DNA from: Hydrogenophaga sp. IBVHS2
GTDB lineage: Bacteria; Pseudomonadota; Gammaproteobacteria; Burkholderiales; Burkholderiaceae_C
Length of the DNA: 64,000 nt
Direction of reading: 5' to 3'
Assembly: GCF_002127215.1 (NCBI RefSeq)
Contig: NZ_NFUT01000006.1
Span: 163,347-227,346, forward strand
Made by a program: the position numbers and the translations under genes. Shown here one piece after another: positions 9,918 to 17,728 of this stretch (positions are counted from its first letter, which is position 1; each line of letters begins with the position of its first letter). The notes under the pieces are model-generated. The model had not been told where the DNA came from, did not search any database, and saw nothing but the letters and a program-made list of their open reading frames with translations.

Positions 9918-10343
9918 ATGCTGGTCCGCCTGCTGTATGTGAGCCGCGCTGTCGAGAAAGACAGCGCCAAGGCCATCGAATCCATCCTCGAGTCGTCCCG
10001 TCAGCACAACCTGGGCAACGGCATCACCGGCGTGCTGTGCTACGGCGGTGGCGTGTTCCTGCAGGCCATCGAAGGCGGCCGCACGGCCGTCAACGAGCTG
10101 TACGGCCACATCGTGGGCGACAAGCGCCACACCGACGTGGTGCTGCTGCACTACGAGGAGATCACCGAGCGCCGCTTCGGTGGCTGGACCATGGGCACGG
10201 TCAACCTGAGCAAGCTCAACACGTCCATCGTGCTGAAGTACTCCGAGAAGCCGGAGTTCGATCCGTACGCGGTCTCCGGTCGCGTCTCGCTGGCCCTGCT
10301 CGAGGAGCTGATGGCCACCGCCAGCATCATCGGCCGCGCCTGA
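9918..10343 (+). CDS. BLUF-domain blue-light photoreceptor (single domain)
   Basis: A 141-residue short BLUF protein that should bind FAD and sense blue light. Aligned by register with the cyanobacterial PixD protein, every photocycle residue is present: Tyr7 (LLYVSRA), Asn31 (RQHNLGNGITG), Gln49 (FLQAIEGG), Trp90 and Met92 (GGWTMG). The remaining ~45 residues form the usual C-terminal helical cap with no attached output domain, so signalling must go through a partner protein. It follows folE by 25 bases and overlaps the EamA transporter gene by four bases. A complete flavin photoreceptor between a pterin gene and a lumazine synthase gene is a notable setting. Function as a photoreceptor is inferred from conserved residues. 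Confidence 0.92.
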   Translation: MLVRLLYVSRAVEKDSAKAIESILESSRQHNLGNGITGVLCYGGGVFLQAIEGGRTAVNELYGHIVGDKRHTDVVLLHYEEITERRFGGWTMGTVNLSKLNTSIVLKYSEKPEFDPYAVSGRVSLALLEELMATASIIGRA

Positions 10344-11221
10344 GCACCACCGCTTTCCTGCTGATCATCCTGGCCGGTCTGATCCACGCCGGCTGGAACA
10401 TCGTCGCCAAGAAAGCGGGCGGCGACTCGCGCTTCGCCTTCTTCACCGCCGTCATCATGATGGTGCTGTGGGCCCCGCTGGGCTGGTGGCTGGGCCGGGA
10501 CGAACTGCCCCGCTGGGGCACCACCGAATGGGTCTTCGTGGCCATCAGCGGCGTGCTGCATGTGGTCTATTACGTCACCCTGCTGCGCGGCTACCGACGG
10601 GCCGACCTGACCGTGGTCTACCCGGTGGCCCGTGGCAGCGGCCCGCTGCTGTCGTCGCTGGCGGCCATCGTCCTGCTGGGCGAGCAGATATCGGCCCTGG
10701 GGGCGCTGGGCATCGCCGGCGTGGTGGGCGGCGTGTTCCTGATCGCCGGCGGGCCAGGGCTGGTCCGGGCGGCGCACGACCCGGCGGCCCGCGCCCGCAT
10801 CCACAAGGGCCTGTACTACGGCGCGCTCACCGGCGTGTTCATCGCGTCGTACACGCTGGTGGATGGCTATGCGGTCAAGGTGCTGCTGATGTCGCCCATC
10901 CTGGTCGACTACATGGGCAACTTCTTCCGCGTGGCGCTGCTGGCTCCGGTGGTGCTGCGCGACCGCACGACCGCCTGGCGCCTGTGGACCACCCAGTGGC
11001 CCGCCGCCCTGGCGGTGGCGGCCATCAGCCCGGTGGCCTATGTGCTGGTGCTCTATGCCATGCGCGATGCGCCGATTTCGCACGTGGCGCCGGCGCGCGA
11101 GGTGTCCATGCTGTTTGCCGCCCTGATCGGCGGGCACCTGCTGGGCGAGGGTGACCGCATCGCCCGGGTGTGCGGGGCCATCTGCATCGCCGCCGGCGTG
11201 ACCGCGCTCGGGCTGGGATGA
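10340..11221 (+). CDS. EamA/DMT-family permease
   Basis: An integral membrane protein of about 293 residues with roughly ten hydrophobic segments in two EamA repeats, starting FLLIILAGLIHAGWNIVAKK. The DMT superfamily exports or imports small metabolites; substrate unknown. The start is unusual: no ATG, GTG or TTG precedes the first helix in this frame after the BLUF stop. A CTG at 10340 overlaps that stop as CTGA, the same geometry as GTGA overlaps earlier in the window, and gives LSTTAFLL, so I take CTG as the initiator. The first ATG (10457) would delete the first transmembrane segment. Neighbours suggest a possible link to flavin or pterin compounds, but this is only context. Confidence 0.8.
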   Translation: MSTTAFLLIILAGLIHAGWNIVAKKAGGDSRFAFFTAVIMMVLWAPLGWWLGRDELPRWGTTEWVFVAISGVLHVVYYVTLLRGYRRADLTVVYPVARGSGPLLSSLAAIVLLGEQISALGALGIAGVVGGVFLIAGGPGLVRAAHDPAARARIHKGLYYGALTGVFIASYTLVDGYAVKVLLMSPILVDYMGNFFRVALLAPVVLRDRTTAWRLWTTQWPAALAVAAISPVAYVLVLYAMRDAPISHVAPAREVSMLFAALIGGHLLGEGDRIARVCGAICIAAGVTALGLG

Positions 11222-11228
11222 TCGGCGC

Positions 11229-12083
11229 ATGACCCCGACGGATTCGCCGCAGCTGCTGGGCTGCGACTTCACCAGCGCCCCTTCGCGCCGCAAGCCGGTG
11301 ACCCTGGCCACCGGCCGGCTCGACCGGGGCCGCCTGCGCCTGGACAGCCTGGAACGTTTCGAGACCCTGGACGCCTGGACCGACCGCCTGCGCCAGCCCG
11401 GCCCCTGGGTGGGCGGCTTCGATCTGCCCTTCGGCCTGCCGCGCGAGCTGGTGCAGACCCTGGGCTGGCCCACCGCCTGGCCCGCCTGCATGGACCATTA
11501 CGCGGCGCTGTCGCGCGAGGCCATCCGCGATGCCTTTGCCGGCTTCTGCAACGCACGGCCGGTGGGTGGCAAGTTCGCGCACCGGGCCACCGACGGACCG
11601 GCCGGGTCGAGTCCCAGCATGAAATGGATCAACCCGCCGGTGGCCTTCATGCTGCATGCCGGCGTGCCGCGCCTGCGCCAGGCCGGCGTGACCTTGCTGG
11701 GGGTGGACGCACCCGGCGACCCGTCGCGGGTGGCGCTGGAGGCCTACCCGGGGCTGCTGGCGCGCAGCGTGCTGGGCAACACCAGCTACAAGGCCGACGA
11801 CCGCGCCCGCCAGACGCCCGAGCGTCTGATCGCCCGCCGCACCCTGGTCGAAGCCCTGGAGAACGGCACACCGCCCCTGCTGCAGGCCGCCGGCCTGCGC
11901 CTCAAGCTCACCCATGCCCAGCGCGATGCGCTGGCCGACGACGCCAGCGGCGACACGCTCGATGCGGTGCTGTGCCTGCTGCAGGCGGCGTGGGCCTGGC
12001 AGCGCCGGCAGGCTGGCGACAAGCGCTGGGGGCTGCCCGCCTGCGATCCGCTGGAAGGCTGGATCGTGACCGCCGCTGCCTAG
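11229..12083 (+). CDS. DUF429 domain protein
   Basis: A 284-residue protein of unknown function. The N-terminal GCDFTSAP, the FDLPFGLPRELV block (about residues 62-75) and the later EAYPGLLAR and DDASGDTLDAVLCLL motifs are characteristic of DUF429, a family with an RNase H-like fold and conserved acidic residues that suggest nuclease or nucleotide-binding activity; this is not established. It begins 7 bases after the EamA gene and ends 9 bases before ribH, so it is within the same run of genes. The TAG stop is part of a TAGAAT hexamer that may be the -10 of ribH. Confidence 0.8.
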   Translation: MTPTDSPQLLGCDFTSAPSRRKPVTLATGRLDRGRLRLDSLERFETLDAWTDRLRQPGPWVGGFDLPFGLPRELVQTLGWPTAWPACMDHYAALSREAIRDAFAGFCNARPVGGKFAHRATDGPAGSSPSMKWINPPVAFMLHAGVPRLRQAGVTLLGVDAPGDPSRVALEAYPGLLARSVLGNTSYKADDRARQTPERLIARRTLVEALENGTPPLLQAAGLRLKLTHAQRDALADDASGDTLDAVLCLLQAAWAWQRRQAGDKRWGLPACDPLEGWIVTAAA

Positions 12084-12087
12084 AATG
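12082..12087 (+). promoter_or_regulatory. Possible -10 (TAGAAT) immediately before ribH
   Basis: TAGAAT ends only 5 bases before the ribH ATG. If used, transcription would begin at or next to the start codon and give a leaderless message. There is no clear -35, so confidence is low. Confidence 0.3.
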
Positions 12088-12092
12088 CCGCC

Positions 12093-12599
12093 ATGACCGT
12101 CACACCCCAATCCGTATCGCTGCCGGACAACCTTCCTGCCGACCTGCGCTTTGCCTTCGTGGAGGCCAGCTGGCACGCCGACATCGTGCAGCGCTCGCGC
12201 GATGCCTTCTTTGCCGAGATGCAGCGCGGCGGCGTGGCCGCCGACCGCATCGACGTCTTCGATGTGCCGGGCGCCTTCGAGATCCCGCTGCACGTGCAGC
12301 GGCTGGCGGCGTCGGGCCGTTATGCCGCCGTGGTGGGCAGCGCCCTGGTGGTGGACGGTGGCGTCTACCGCCACGACTTCGTGGCCGCCAGCGTGGTGCA
12401 GGCCCTGATGGATGTGCAGCTGCGCACCGGCGTGCCGGTGATCTCGGCGGTGCAGGCACCGCACCATTTCCACGAGCATGTGGAGCACCGGCGCTTCTTG
12501 CAGCAGCACTTTGCGTCCAAGGGCCAGGAGGCCGCGCAGGCCTGTCTGCTGACCGTGGCCGGCCTGCGGGCGGTCGACCGGCGTCTGGCAGGTCTGTAA
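12093..12599 (+). CDS. ribH: 6,7-dimethyl-8-ribityllumazine synthase, type II (RibH2-like)
   Basis: Condenses 5-amino-6-ribitylaminouracil with dihydroxybutanone phosphate to give the lumazine precursor of riboflavin. The 168-residue protein has the family GAFEIPL motif but follows the type II version: VVDGGVYRHDFVA replaces the usual ALGxxIRGxTxHFD segment, and APHHFHEHVEHRRFLQQHF is followed by KGQEAAQA, closely resembling Brucella and rhizobial RibH2, which form decamers instead of 60-mers. This implies a second copy, beside a canonical ribH in a rib operon elsewhere. The type II form may have a special role, such as stress or supplying lumazine as a chromophore; nearness to a BLUF gene is suggestive. 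The ATG is 9 bases after DUF429. Confidence 0.9.
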   Translation: MTVTPQSVSLPDNLPADLRFAFVEASWHADIVQRSRDAFFAEMQRGGVAADRIDVFDVPGAFEIPLHVQRLAASGRYAAVVGSALVVDGGVYRHDFVAASVVQALMDVQLRTGVPVISAVQAPHHFHEHVEHRRFLQQHFASKGQEAAQACLLTVAGLRAVDRRLAGL

Positions 12600-12651
12600 G
12601 ACCGACGGCGCCCGGCCGACCCATGGTGAACCCATTGCCGAGGTGTCCCCC

Positions 12652-13122
12652 ATGAAACGCCGACTGCTGCTGATCTCCACCCACCTGCTCATGCTGCTCG
12701 CCGGTTTCGGCCTGGGCGTGTACTGGCTGCCCATCCTCACCGCGCCCGACGGGCCGGCCGCCGAGGTGCTGCAGCAGGCCGAGCGCACCGCCTCGTTCCA
12801 GGGCGAATTCCGACGCGACCTGGCCGACAGCGATGCCCTGCACTGGGGCGAGGGCCGGGTGCTGGTGGGGCCGGACCAGGTGGTGCTGCAGGGGCGCCTG
12901 GCCCCGGGGCCCGACTACAAGCTGTACCTGTCGCCCACCTTTGTCGAGACCGAGGCCGACTTCCAGCGCCTGAAGTCGTCGATGCGGCGGGTGGGCGACG
13001 TCAAGACCTTCGAGAACTTCGCCGTGCCCCTGCCGCCCGGCACCGATCTGGCGGCCTACACCACCGTGGTGGTGTGGTGCGAGACCTTCAGCGAGTTCAT
13101 CACCGCCGCCCGGTACCGATGA
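12652..13122 (+). CDS. DM13-domain protein, membrane-anchored
   Basis: A 156-residue protein with one N-terminal membrane segment (about residues 5-27, LLISTHLLMLLAGFGLGVYW) and a periplasmic DM13 domain, a fold proposed to act in electron transfer because of a conserved cysteine. Signatures: GEGRVLVGPDQVVLQG, the PDYKLYLSP strand and the C-terminal VVVWCETFSEFITAARY holding that cysteine. ATG 12652 is preceded by GAGGTG at good spacing; a GTG three codons upstream is possible but less likely. The stop overlaps the ATG of the next gene (ATGA). The partner and substrate are unknown. Confidence 0.8.
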   Translation: MKRRLLLISTHLLMLLAGFGLGVYWLPILTAPDGPAAEVLQQAERTASFQGEFRRDLADSDALHWGEGRVLVGPDQVVLQGRLAPGPDYKLYLSPTFVETEADFQRLKSSMRRVGDVKTFENFAVPLPPGTDLAAYTTVVVWCETFSEFITAARYR

Positions 13123-13712
13123 AGCCGCTGGCTCTGGATGCGCTGCTGCAGCAGGTGCGGGCCTGCACCCGCTGCACCGATCTGCCGGCGGGGCCCCGCC
13201 CCGTGCTCCAGGCCGATGTCCGTGCGCGCATCCTGATCGCCGGGCAGGCGCCGGGCCGGCGGGTCCATGCCAGCGGCATCCCCTTCGACGACCCCAGCGG
13301 TGAACGGCTGCGCGACTGGCTGGGCCTGGACCGCGAGACCTTCTACGACCCCGCCCGGGTGGCCCTGCTGCCCATGGGCTTCTGTTATCCCGGTACCGGT
13401 CCGCACGGCGACCTGCCGCCGCGCCCGCTGTGCGCCAGCACCTGGCGGGCGCGTCTTCTGGACGGGCTGCGCCAGGTCCGCCTGACCGTGTTGCTGGGTC
13501 AGCACGCCCTGGCCTGGCACTGGCCCGATGCACCTCGCGCCCTGGCCGACGCGGTGCGGCTCAGCCATGCCACGGTCGTGGGTGGCGGGTCGCCGCTGAT
13601 GGCGCTGCCACACCCCAGCCCACGCAACAACCGCTGGCTGGCGCAGCACCCCTGGTTCGCGGCCGAGGTGCTGCCGATGCTGCGCCAGCGGGTGGCCCAG
13701 GCTGTTGCATGA
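13119..13712 (+). CDS. Uracil-DNA glycosylase-superfamily protein
   Basis: A 197-residue protein with the two catalytic blocks of the UDG superfamily: GQAPGRRVHASGIPFDD (motif 1, about residues 42-58) and the C-terminal HPSPRNNRW (motif 2). N-terminal CTRC and two further cysteines (in MGFCYP and PLCAST) could hold an iron-sulphur cluster as in family 4 enzymes, but spacing should be checked. Motif 1 has Gln where family 4 has Glu, so the base specificity is uncertain. It starts inside the stop of the DM13 gene. Together with the exonuclease, ligase and Lhr-type helicase this makes a fourth repair-type gene within 10 kb. Confidence 0.8.
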   Translation: MKPLALDALLQQVRACTRCTDLPAGPRPVLQADVRARILIAGQAPGRRVHASGIPFDDPSGERLRDWLGLDRETFYDPARVALLPMGFCYPGTGPHGDLPPRPLCASTWRARLLDGLRQVRLTVLLGQHALAWHWPDAPRALADAVRLSHATVVGGGSPLMALPHPSPRNNRWLAQHPWFAAEVLPMLRQRVAQAVA

Positions 13713-13740
13713 TCGACGGCTCACAACCGGAGAGACCTGC

Positions 13741-13962
13741 ATGAAACTGACCCAAGCCATCGGCGTGATCCTGATTGCCGGCGGCGCCATCGCCCTCGTC
13801 ATGGGCAGCTTCAGCTACACGCGCGAGACCGAGGCGGTCAAGCTCGGGCCGATCGAGCTGACCGTGAAGCAGGAGGAGAAGGTGAACCTGCCGGCCTGGG
13901 CCGGTGGTGGCGCCATTGCGCTGGGCGTGGTGTTGCTGCTCGTGGGCGGACGCAAGCGCTGA
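13741..13962 (+). CDS. Small two-helix membrane protein (DUF3185-like)
   Basis: A 73-residue protein with hydrophobic segments at about residues 4-21 ([19 protein letters not shown]) and 51-68 ([18 protein letters not shown]), a short linker containing a hydrophilic [15 protein letters not shown] stretch, and a basic end (RKR). The pattern resembles the small DUF3185-type membrane proteins of proteobacteria; function unknown. CCGGAGAGACC upstream provides a ribosome binding site for ATG 13741. It precedes the helicase gene by 14 bases. Family name is tentative. Confidence 0.65.
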   Translation: MKLTQAIGVILIAGGAIALVMGSFSYTRETEAVKLGPIELTVKQEEKVNLPAWAGGGAIALGVVLLLVGGRKR

Positions 13963-13976
13963 GGCTGTCGCTCGCC

Positions 13977-16448
13977 ATGCCGCAACACCGTGCCGACCGC
14001 GCGACGGCCTGGATGGCCGCCCGGGGCTGGCAGCCGTTCGAGTTCCAGCGTTCCGTCTGGGCCGCACAGGCCGAAGGCCGCAGCGGCCTGCTGCATGCCA
14101 CCACCGGCGCCGGCAAGACCTATGCGGTCTGGCTGGGACTGGTGGACCGCCTGCTCTCCGAGCTGCCGACGGGGCGCACGCCGGCCGTGTCGGTGCTGTG
14201 GATCACCCCCATGCGGGCCCTGGCATCGGACAGCGCGGCCGCCCTGCGCGAGCCACTGGGGGACATGGCCCCGGCCTGGACCCTGGGTCAGCGCACCGGC
14301 GACACCCCGTCGGCCGAACGCGCCCGCCAGGACCGCCGCCTCCCCACGGTGCTGGTCACCACGCCCGAATCGCTCAGCCTGCTGCTGGCCCGCGACAAGG
14401 CTCCGCAGGAACTGGCCAGCGTGCGCGCCGTCGTGGTGGACGAGTGGCACGAGCTGATCGGCAGCAAGCGCGGCGTGCAGGTGCAGCTGGCGCTGGCCCG
14501 CCTGCGCCGCTGGCAGCCCGGGCTGATCACCTGGGGCATGAGCGCCACGCTGGGCAATCTCGACGAGGCCCGCCAGGTGCTGTGCGGCCCCGACGCCGCG
14601 CGCAGCGCCGCGCCGCCGTCGGTGCTGGTGCAGGGCCGGGTGGCCAAGACGCTGCGCATCGACACACTGATCCCGCCCGATCCCGGACGTTATTCGTGGT
14701 CGGGCCATCTGGGATCGCGCATGCAGGAGCCGGTGGTGCGTGAACTCGATGGCGCGGGCACCGCGCTGGTGTTCACCAACACCCGCAGCCAGGCCGAGAT
14801 CTGGTACCAGCTGCTGCTGCAGCACCGGCCGGACTGGGCCGGTCAGGTGGCGCTGCACCACGGCAGCCTCGACAAGACGGTGCGCGAATGGGTGGAGGCC
14901 GGCCTGAAGGGGGGGCAGCTCAAGGCGGTGGTGGCCACCTCGTCGCTCGACCTCGGCGTGGACTTCCTGCCGGTGGAGCGGGTGCTGCAGATCGGCTCGG
15001 CCAAGGGCGTGGCCCGGCTGCTGCAACGCGCCGGACGCAGCGGGCATGCGCCGGGACGCCCCAGCCGCATCACCCTGGTGCCCACCAACACGCTCGAACT
15101 CGTCGAGGCGGCCGCCGTGCGCGAGGCGGCCCTGGCCGGCCGCATCGAGCCGCGCCACAGCCCGCACCAGCCGCTGGACGTGCTGGTGCAGCACCTGGTC
15201 ACGGTGGCGCTGGGGGGCGGCTTCGAGGCCGATGCCCTGTTCGAAGAGGTGCGCACCGCCTGGGCCTACCGCGATCTCGGTCGCGAGGCCTTCGACTGGG
15301 CGCTGGCCTTCTGCGAGCGCGGCGGCGACAGCCTCACCGCCTACCCGGACTACCACCGCCTGGCCCGCGACGAGACCGGCGTCTGGCGCGTGCCCGACAC
15401 GCCCCAGGGGCGTGCCACCGCACGCCGCCACCGCTGGGGCGTGGGCACCATCGTCAGCGATGCCTCGCTCCGGGTGCAGTACCAGAGCGGCGGGTCCATC
15501 GGCAGCATCGAGGAAGGCTTCATCTCGCGGCTGCGCAAGGGCGACTGCTTCGTCTTTGCCGGCCGCCTGCTCGAATTCGTGCGGGTGCACGACATGACCG
15601 CCTGGGTGAAGAAGGCCACCCGCCACAAGGGCGCAGTGCCCACCTGGCAGGGCGGCAAGATGCCCTTGTCCACCGAGCTGGCCGATGCGGTGCTGGAGCA
15701 GATGGCACTGGCCGAGGCCGGACGCTTCGATTCCCCCGAACTGCAGGCCGCCCGCCCCATGCTCGCCACCCAGGCACAACGCTCGCGCCTGCCGCTGCCG
15801 GGCGTGCTGCTGGTGGAGCGTTTCCGGTCGAAGGAGGGGCACCACCTGTGCCTGTTCCCGTTCGCCGGCCGGCATGTGCATCTGGGGCTGGCCAGCCTGC
15901 TGGCCTGGCGGCTGGCGCGCGAGCAGCCCAACACCTTCAGCCTGTCGGTCAACGACTACGGCTTCGAGCTGCTGGCGGCCGACGAGCCCGATCTGTCGCG
16001 GCTGCTCGACGGTTCTGTGCTGTCGTCGGACGATCTGCTGGCCCATGTGATGGCCTCGCTCAATGCGGGTGAACTGGCCCAGCGCCGATTCCGCGAGATC
16101 GCGCGCATCGCCGGTCTGGTGTTCAGCGGTCAGCCCGGTGCCCCGCGCAGCCTGCGCCAGCTGCAGGCCAGCAGCGGCCTGTTCTTCGAGGTGTTCCGCA
16201 AGTACGACCCGGGCAACCTGCTGCTGCGCCAGGCCGAGACCGAGGTGCTGTCGCAGGAGCTCGAGATCGGCCGGCTGCGCGATTGCCTGCAGCGCATGGC
16301 CGGCCAGCGGCTGGAACTGGTCGAACTGGACCGACCCAGCCCCATGAGCCTGCCGCTGATGGTGGAGCGCCTGCGCGAGCGCCTGAGCACCGAGCAGCTG
16401 TCGGCCCGTCTGGAGCGCATGCTGCGCGAGCTGGAGGAGGGCGCATGA
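13977..16448 (+). CDS. Ligase-associated DEXH-box helicase (Lhr-core type)
   Basis: An 823-residue superfamily 2 helicase. Walker A is ATTGAGKTY (about residues 40-48), motif Ia TPMRALASD, motif [11 protein letters not shown] (DEWH, not DEAD), motif III MSATLGN, motif [12 protein letters not shown], and motif [14 protein letters not shown]. It continues into the winged-helix and C-terminal domain of the ligase-associated Lhr core helicases, which unwind 3' to 5' in the direction of the loading strand. It completes the exonuclease-ligase-helicase set, separated here by eight genes. The fourth member, a metallophosphoesterase, is absent from the window. The stop overlaps the ATG of the SNase-like gene (ATGA). 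Confidence 0.93.
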   Translation: MPQHRADRATAWMAARGWQPFEFQRSVWAAQAEGRSGLLHATTGAGKTYAVWLGLVDRLLSELPTGRTPAVSVLWITPMRALASDSAAALREPLGDMAPAWTLGQRTGDTPSAERARQDRRLPTVLVTTPESLSLLLARDKAPQELASVRAVVVDEWHELIGSKRGVQVQLALARLRRWQPGLITWGMSATLGNLDEARQVLCGPDAARSAAPPSVLVQGRVAKTLRIDTLIPPDPGRYSWSGHLGSRMQEPVVRELDGAGTALVFTNTRSQAEIWYQLLLQHRPDWAGQVALHHGSLDKTVREWVEAGLKGGQLKAVVATSSLDLGVDFLPVERVLQIGSAKGVARLLQRAGRSGHAPGRPSRITLVPTNTLELVEAAAVREAALAGRIEPRHSPHQPLDVLVQHLVTVALGGGFEADALFEEVRTAWAYRDLGREAFDWALAFCERGGDSLTAYPDYHRLARDETGVWRVPDTPQGRATARRHRWGVGTIVSDASLRVQYQSGGSIGSIEEGFISRLRKGDCFVFAGRLLEFVRVHDMTAWVKKATRHKGAVPTWQGGKMPLSTELADAVLEQMALAEAGRFDSPELQAARPMLATQAQRSRLPLPGVLLVERFRSKEGHHLCLFPFAGRHVHLGLASLLAWRLAREQPNTFSLSVNDYGFELLAADEPDLSRLLDGSVLSSDDLLAHVMASLNAGELAQRRFREIARIAGLVFSGQPGAPRSLRQLQASSGLFFEVFRKYDPGNLLLRQAETEVLSQELEIGRLRDCLQRMAGQRLELVELDRPSPMSLPLMVERLRERLSTEQLSARLERMLRELEEGA

Positions 16449-16957
16449 GGTGGATGCGGCTGGCGTGGCTGGTGGTGTCGGTGACGGCGGGCCTGCCGGG
16501 CACGGCGGCAGCGGCGGCGTCCGAGCGCTACACCGCCCGAGTGACCCGGGTGCACGACGGCGACACCGTCTGGGTCCAGCCCCTGGCCGGCGGGCCCTAT
16601 CGCAAGCTGCGCCTGCGGGGCATCGACGCGCCGGAAATCTGCCAGGCCGGCGGTGAGGCTTCGCGGGACGCACTGGCCGGCCGCATCCTGCGGCAGGTGG
16701 TGCGGGTCGAGGCGCACGGCGACGACACCTATGGCCGGGGCCTGGCCCGCCTCGAGCAGGACGGTCAGGACCTCAATGCCTGGCTGCTGGAGCGCGGACA
16801 TGCCTGGGCATCGGGGGGCGGCGCGGCTTACCGGCGCCTGCAGGACAGGGCGCAGCGCGAGCGGCGGGGGCTGTTTGCCCGGCCCGGTGCCGAGCCTCCG
16901 CGGGATTTCCGCCGGCGGCACGGGCCGTGCCCCATGCCGCCGCGCCGCAGCGACTGA
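16445..16957 (+). CDS. Exported thermonuclease (SNase-like) family nuclease
   Basis: A 170-residue protein with an N-terminal signal peptide (about residues 1-25, [17 protein letters not shown]) and a staphylococcal-nuclease-like domain. The catalytic elements are visible: [21 protein letters not shown] with the Arg, Asp and Glu of the active site, and the Tyr-Gly-Arg of [11 protein letters not shown]; the C-terminal helix is in [10 protein letters not shown]. It should be a Ca2+-dependent nuclease of the cell envelope. It overlaps the helicase gene by four bases, but an exported nuclease is unlikely to work with the helicase directly, so the coupling may only reflect compact organisation. 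Confidence 0.88.
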   Translation: MRWMRLAWLVVSVTAGLPGTAAAAASERYTARVTRVHDGDTVWVQPLAGGPYRKLRLRGIDAPEICQAGGEASRDALAGRILRQVVRVEAHGDDTYGRGLARLEQDGQDLNAWLLERGHAWASGGGAAYRRLQDRAQRERRGLFARPGAEPPRDFRRRHGPCPMPPRRSD

Positions 16958-16961
16958 AGGC

Positions 16962-17714
16962 TCAGTGCCGGTGTCCGCAGACCGGGCAGGCCGGGTTGGC
17001 CGGGATGCCGATGCGGGTGAAGGCCAGGTCGCGGCCGTCGATCATCATCAGCTGGCCCGCCATGCGCGAGCCCAGACCGGCCAGCAGCTTCAAGGCCTCG
17101 GCGGCCTGCAGCGTGCCCACGATGCCCACCAGCGGCGCGAACACGCCCATGGTGGCACAGCGGGTTTCCTCCACGCCGCTGTCCTCCGGGAACACGCAGG
17201 CGTAACAGGGGTTGGCGGCCTCGCGCGTGTCGTACACGCTGAGCTGACCGTCCATGCGGATGGCCGCACCCGACACCAGCGGCTTGCCATGCTGCACACA
17301 GGCCCGGTTGATGGCGTGGCGGGTGGCGAAGTTGTCGGTGCAGTCCAGCACCACATCGGCCTGGCCCACCAGGGTGTCCAGCAGGGCGGCATCGGCCCGC
17401 CGGGTGATGGTGGTGACCACCGGGTCGGGGTTGATGGCCGCAATGGCCTCGCGCACCGACTCGGCCTTGGGATGACCCACCCGGGCCAGGTTGTGGGCGA
17501 TCTGGCGCTGCAGGTTGGTCTCGTCCACCACGTCGTGGTCGACCACCGTGATGCGGCCCACGCCGGCGCTGCCCAGGTAGAGCGCGGCCGGCGAGCCCAG
17601 GCCGCCGGCGCCCACGATCAGGGCGTGCGAGGCCAGGAGCTTCTCCTGGCCCTCGACCCCGAGTTCATTGAGGAGGATGTGCCGCGAGTAACGCAGCAGC
17701 TGGGCGTCGTCCAA
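16962..17714 (-). CDS. moeB: ThiF/MoeB/HesA-family E1-like adenylyltransferase
   Basis: A 250-residue enzyme that activates the C-terminus of a ubiquitin-like sulphur carrier (MoaD or ThiS) by adenylation. Features: ATP loop GAGGLGS (about residue 33), DHDVVDETNLQRQ, DCTDNFATR, a conserved cysteine in EETRCATMG, and two zinc-binding CxxC pairs (NPCYACVFPE and NPACPVCG). The start I choose is TTG at 17714, giving (M)DDAQLLRYSRHILL, which matches the normal MoeB/ThiF N-terminus; there is no ATG in front. It lies 14 bases after the S41 protease gene on the same strand, so they are probably co-transcribed. Whether it serves molybdopterin or thiazole synthesis cannot be decided; the Mo-dependent formate dehydrogenase at 52 kb gives a use for the former. 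Confidence 0.88.
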   Translation of the reverse strand: MDDAQLLRYSRHILLNELGVEGQEKLLASHALIVGAGGLGSPAALYLGSAGVGRITVVDHDVVDETNLQRQIAHNLARVGHPKAESVREAIAAINPDPVVTTITRRADAALLDTLVGQADVVLDCTDNFATRHAINRACVQHGKPLVSGAAIRMDGQLSVYDTREAANPCYACVFPEDSGVEETRCATMGVFAPLVGIVGTLQAAEALKLLAGLGSRMAGQLMMIDGRDLAFTRIGIPANPACPVCGHRH

Positions 17715-17728
17715 CGGCAGACCTGGCG

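Noticed and set aside
12093..12599. A cryptochrome or photolyase near RibH2 that would prove a chromophore-supply role
   Set aside because: No such gene is in the window; the idea remains a hypothesis.
13815..16673. A 952-codon minus-strand open frame opposite the Lhr-type helicase
   Set aside because: Typical high-GC antisense shadow with no domain; the plus-strand helicase has all SF2 motifs.
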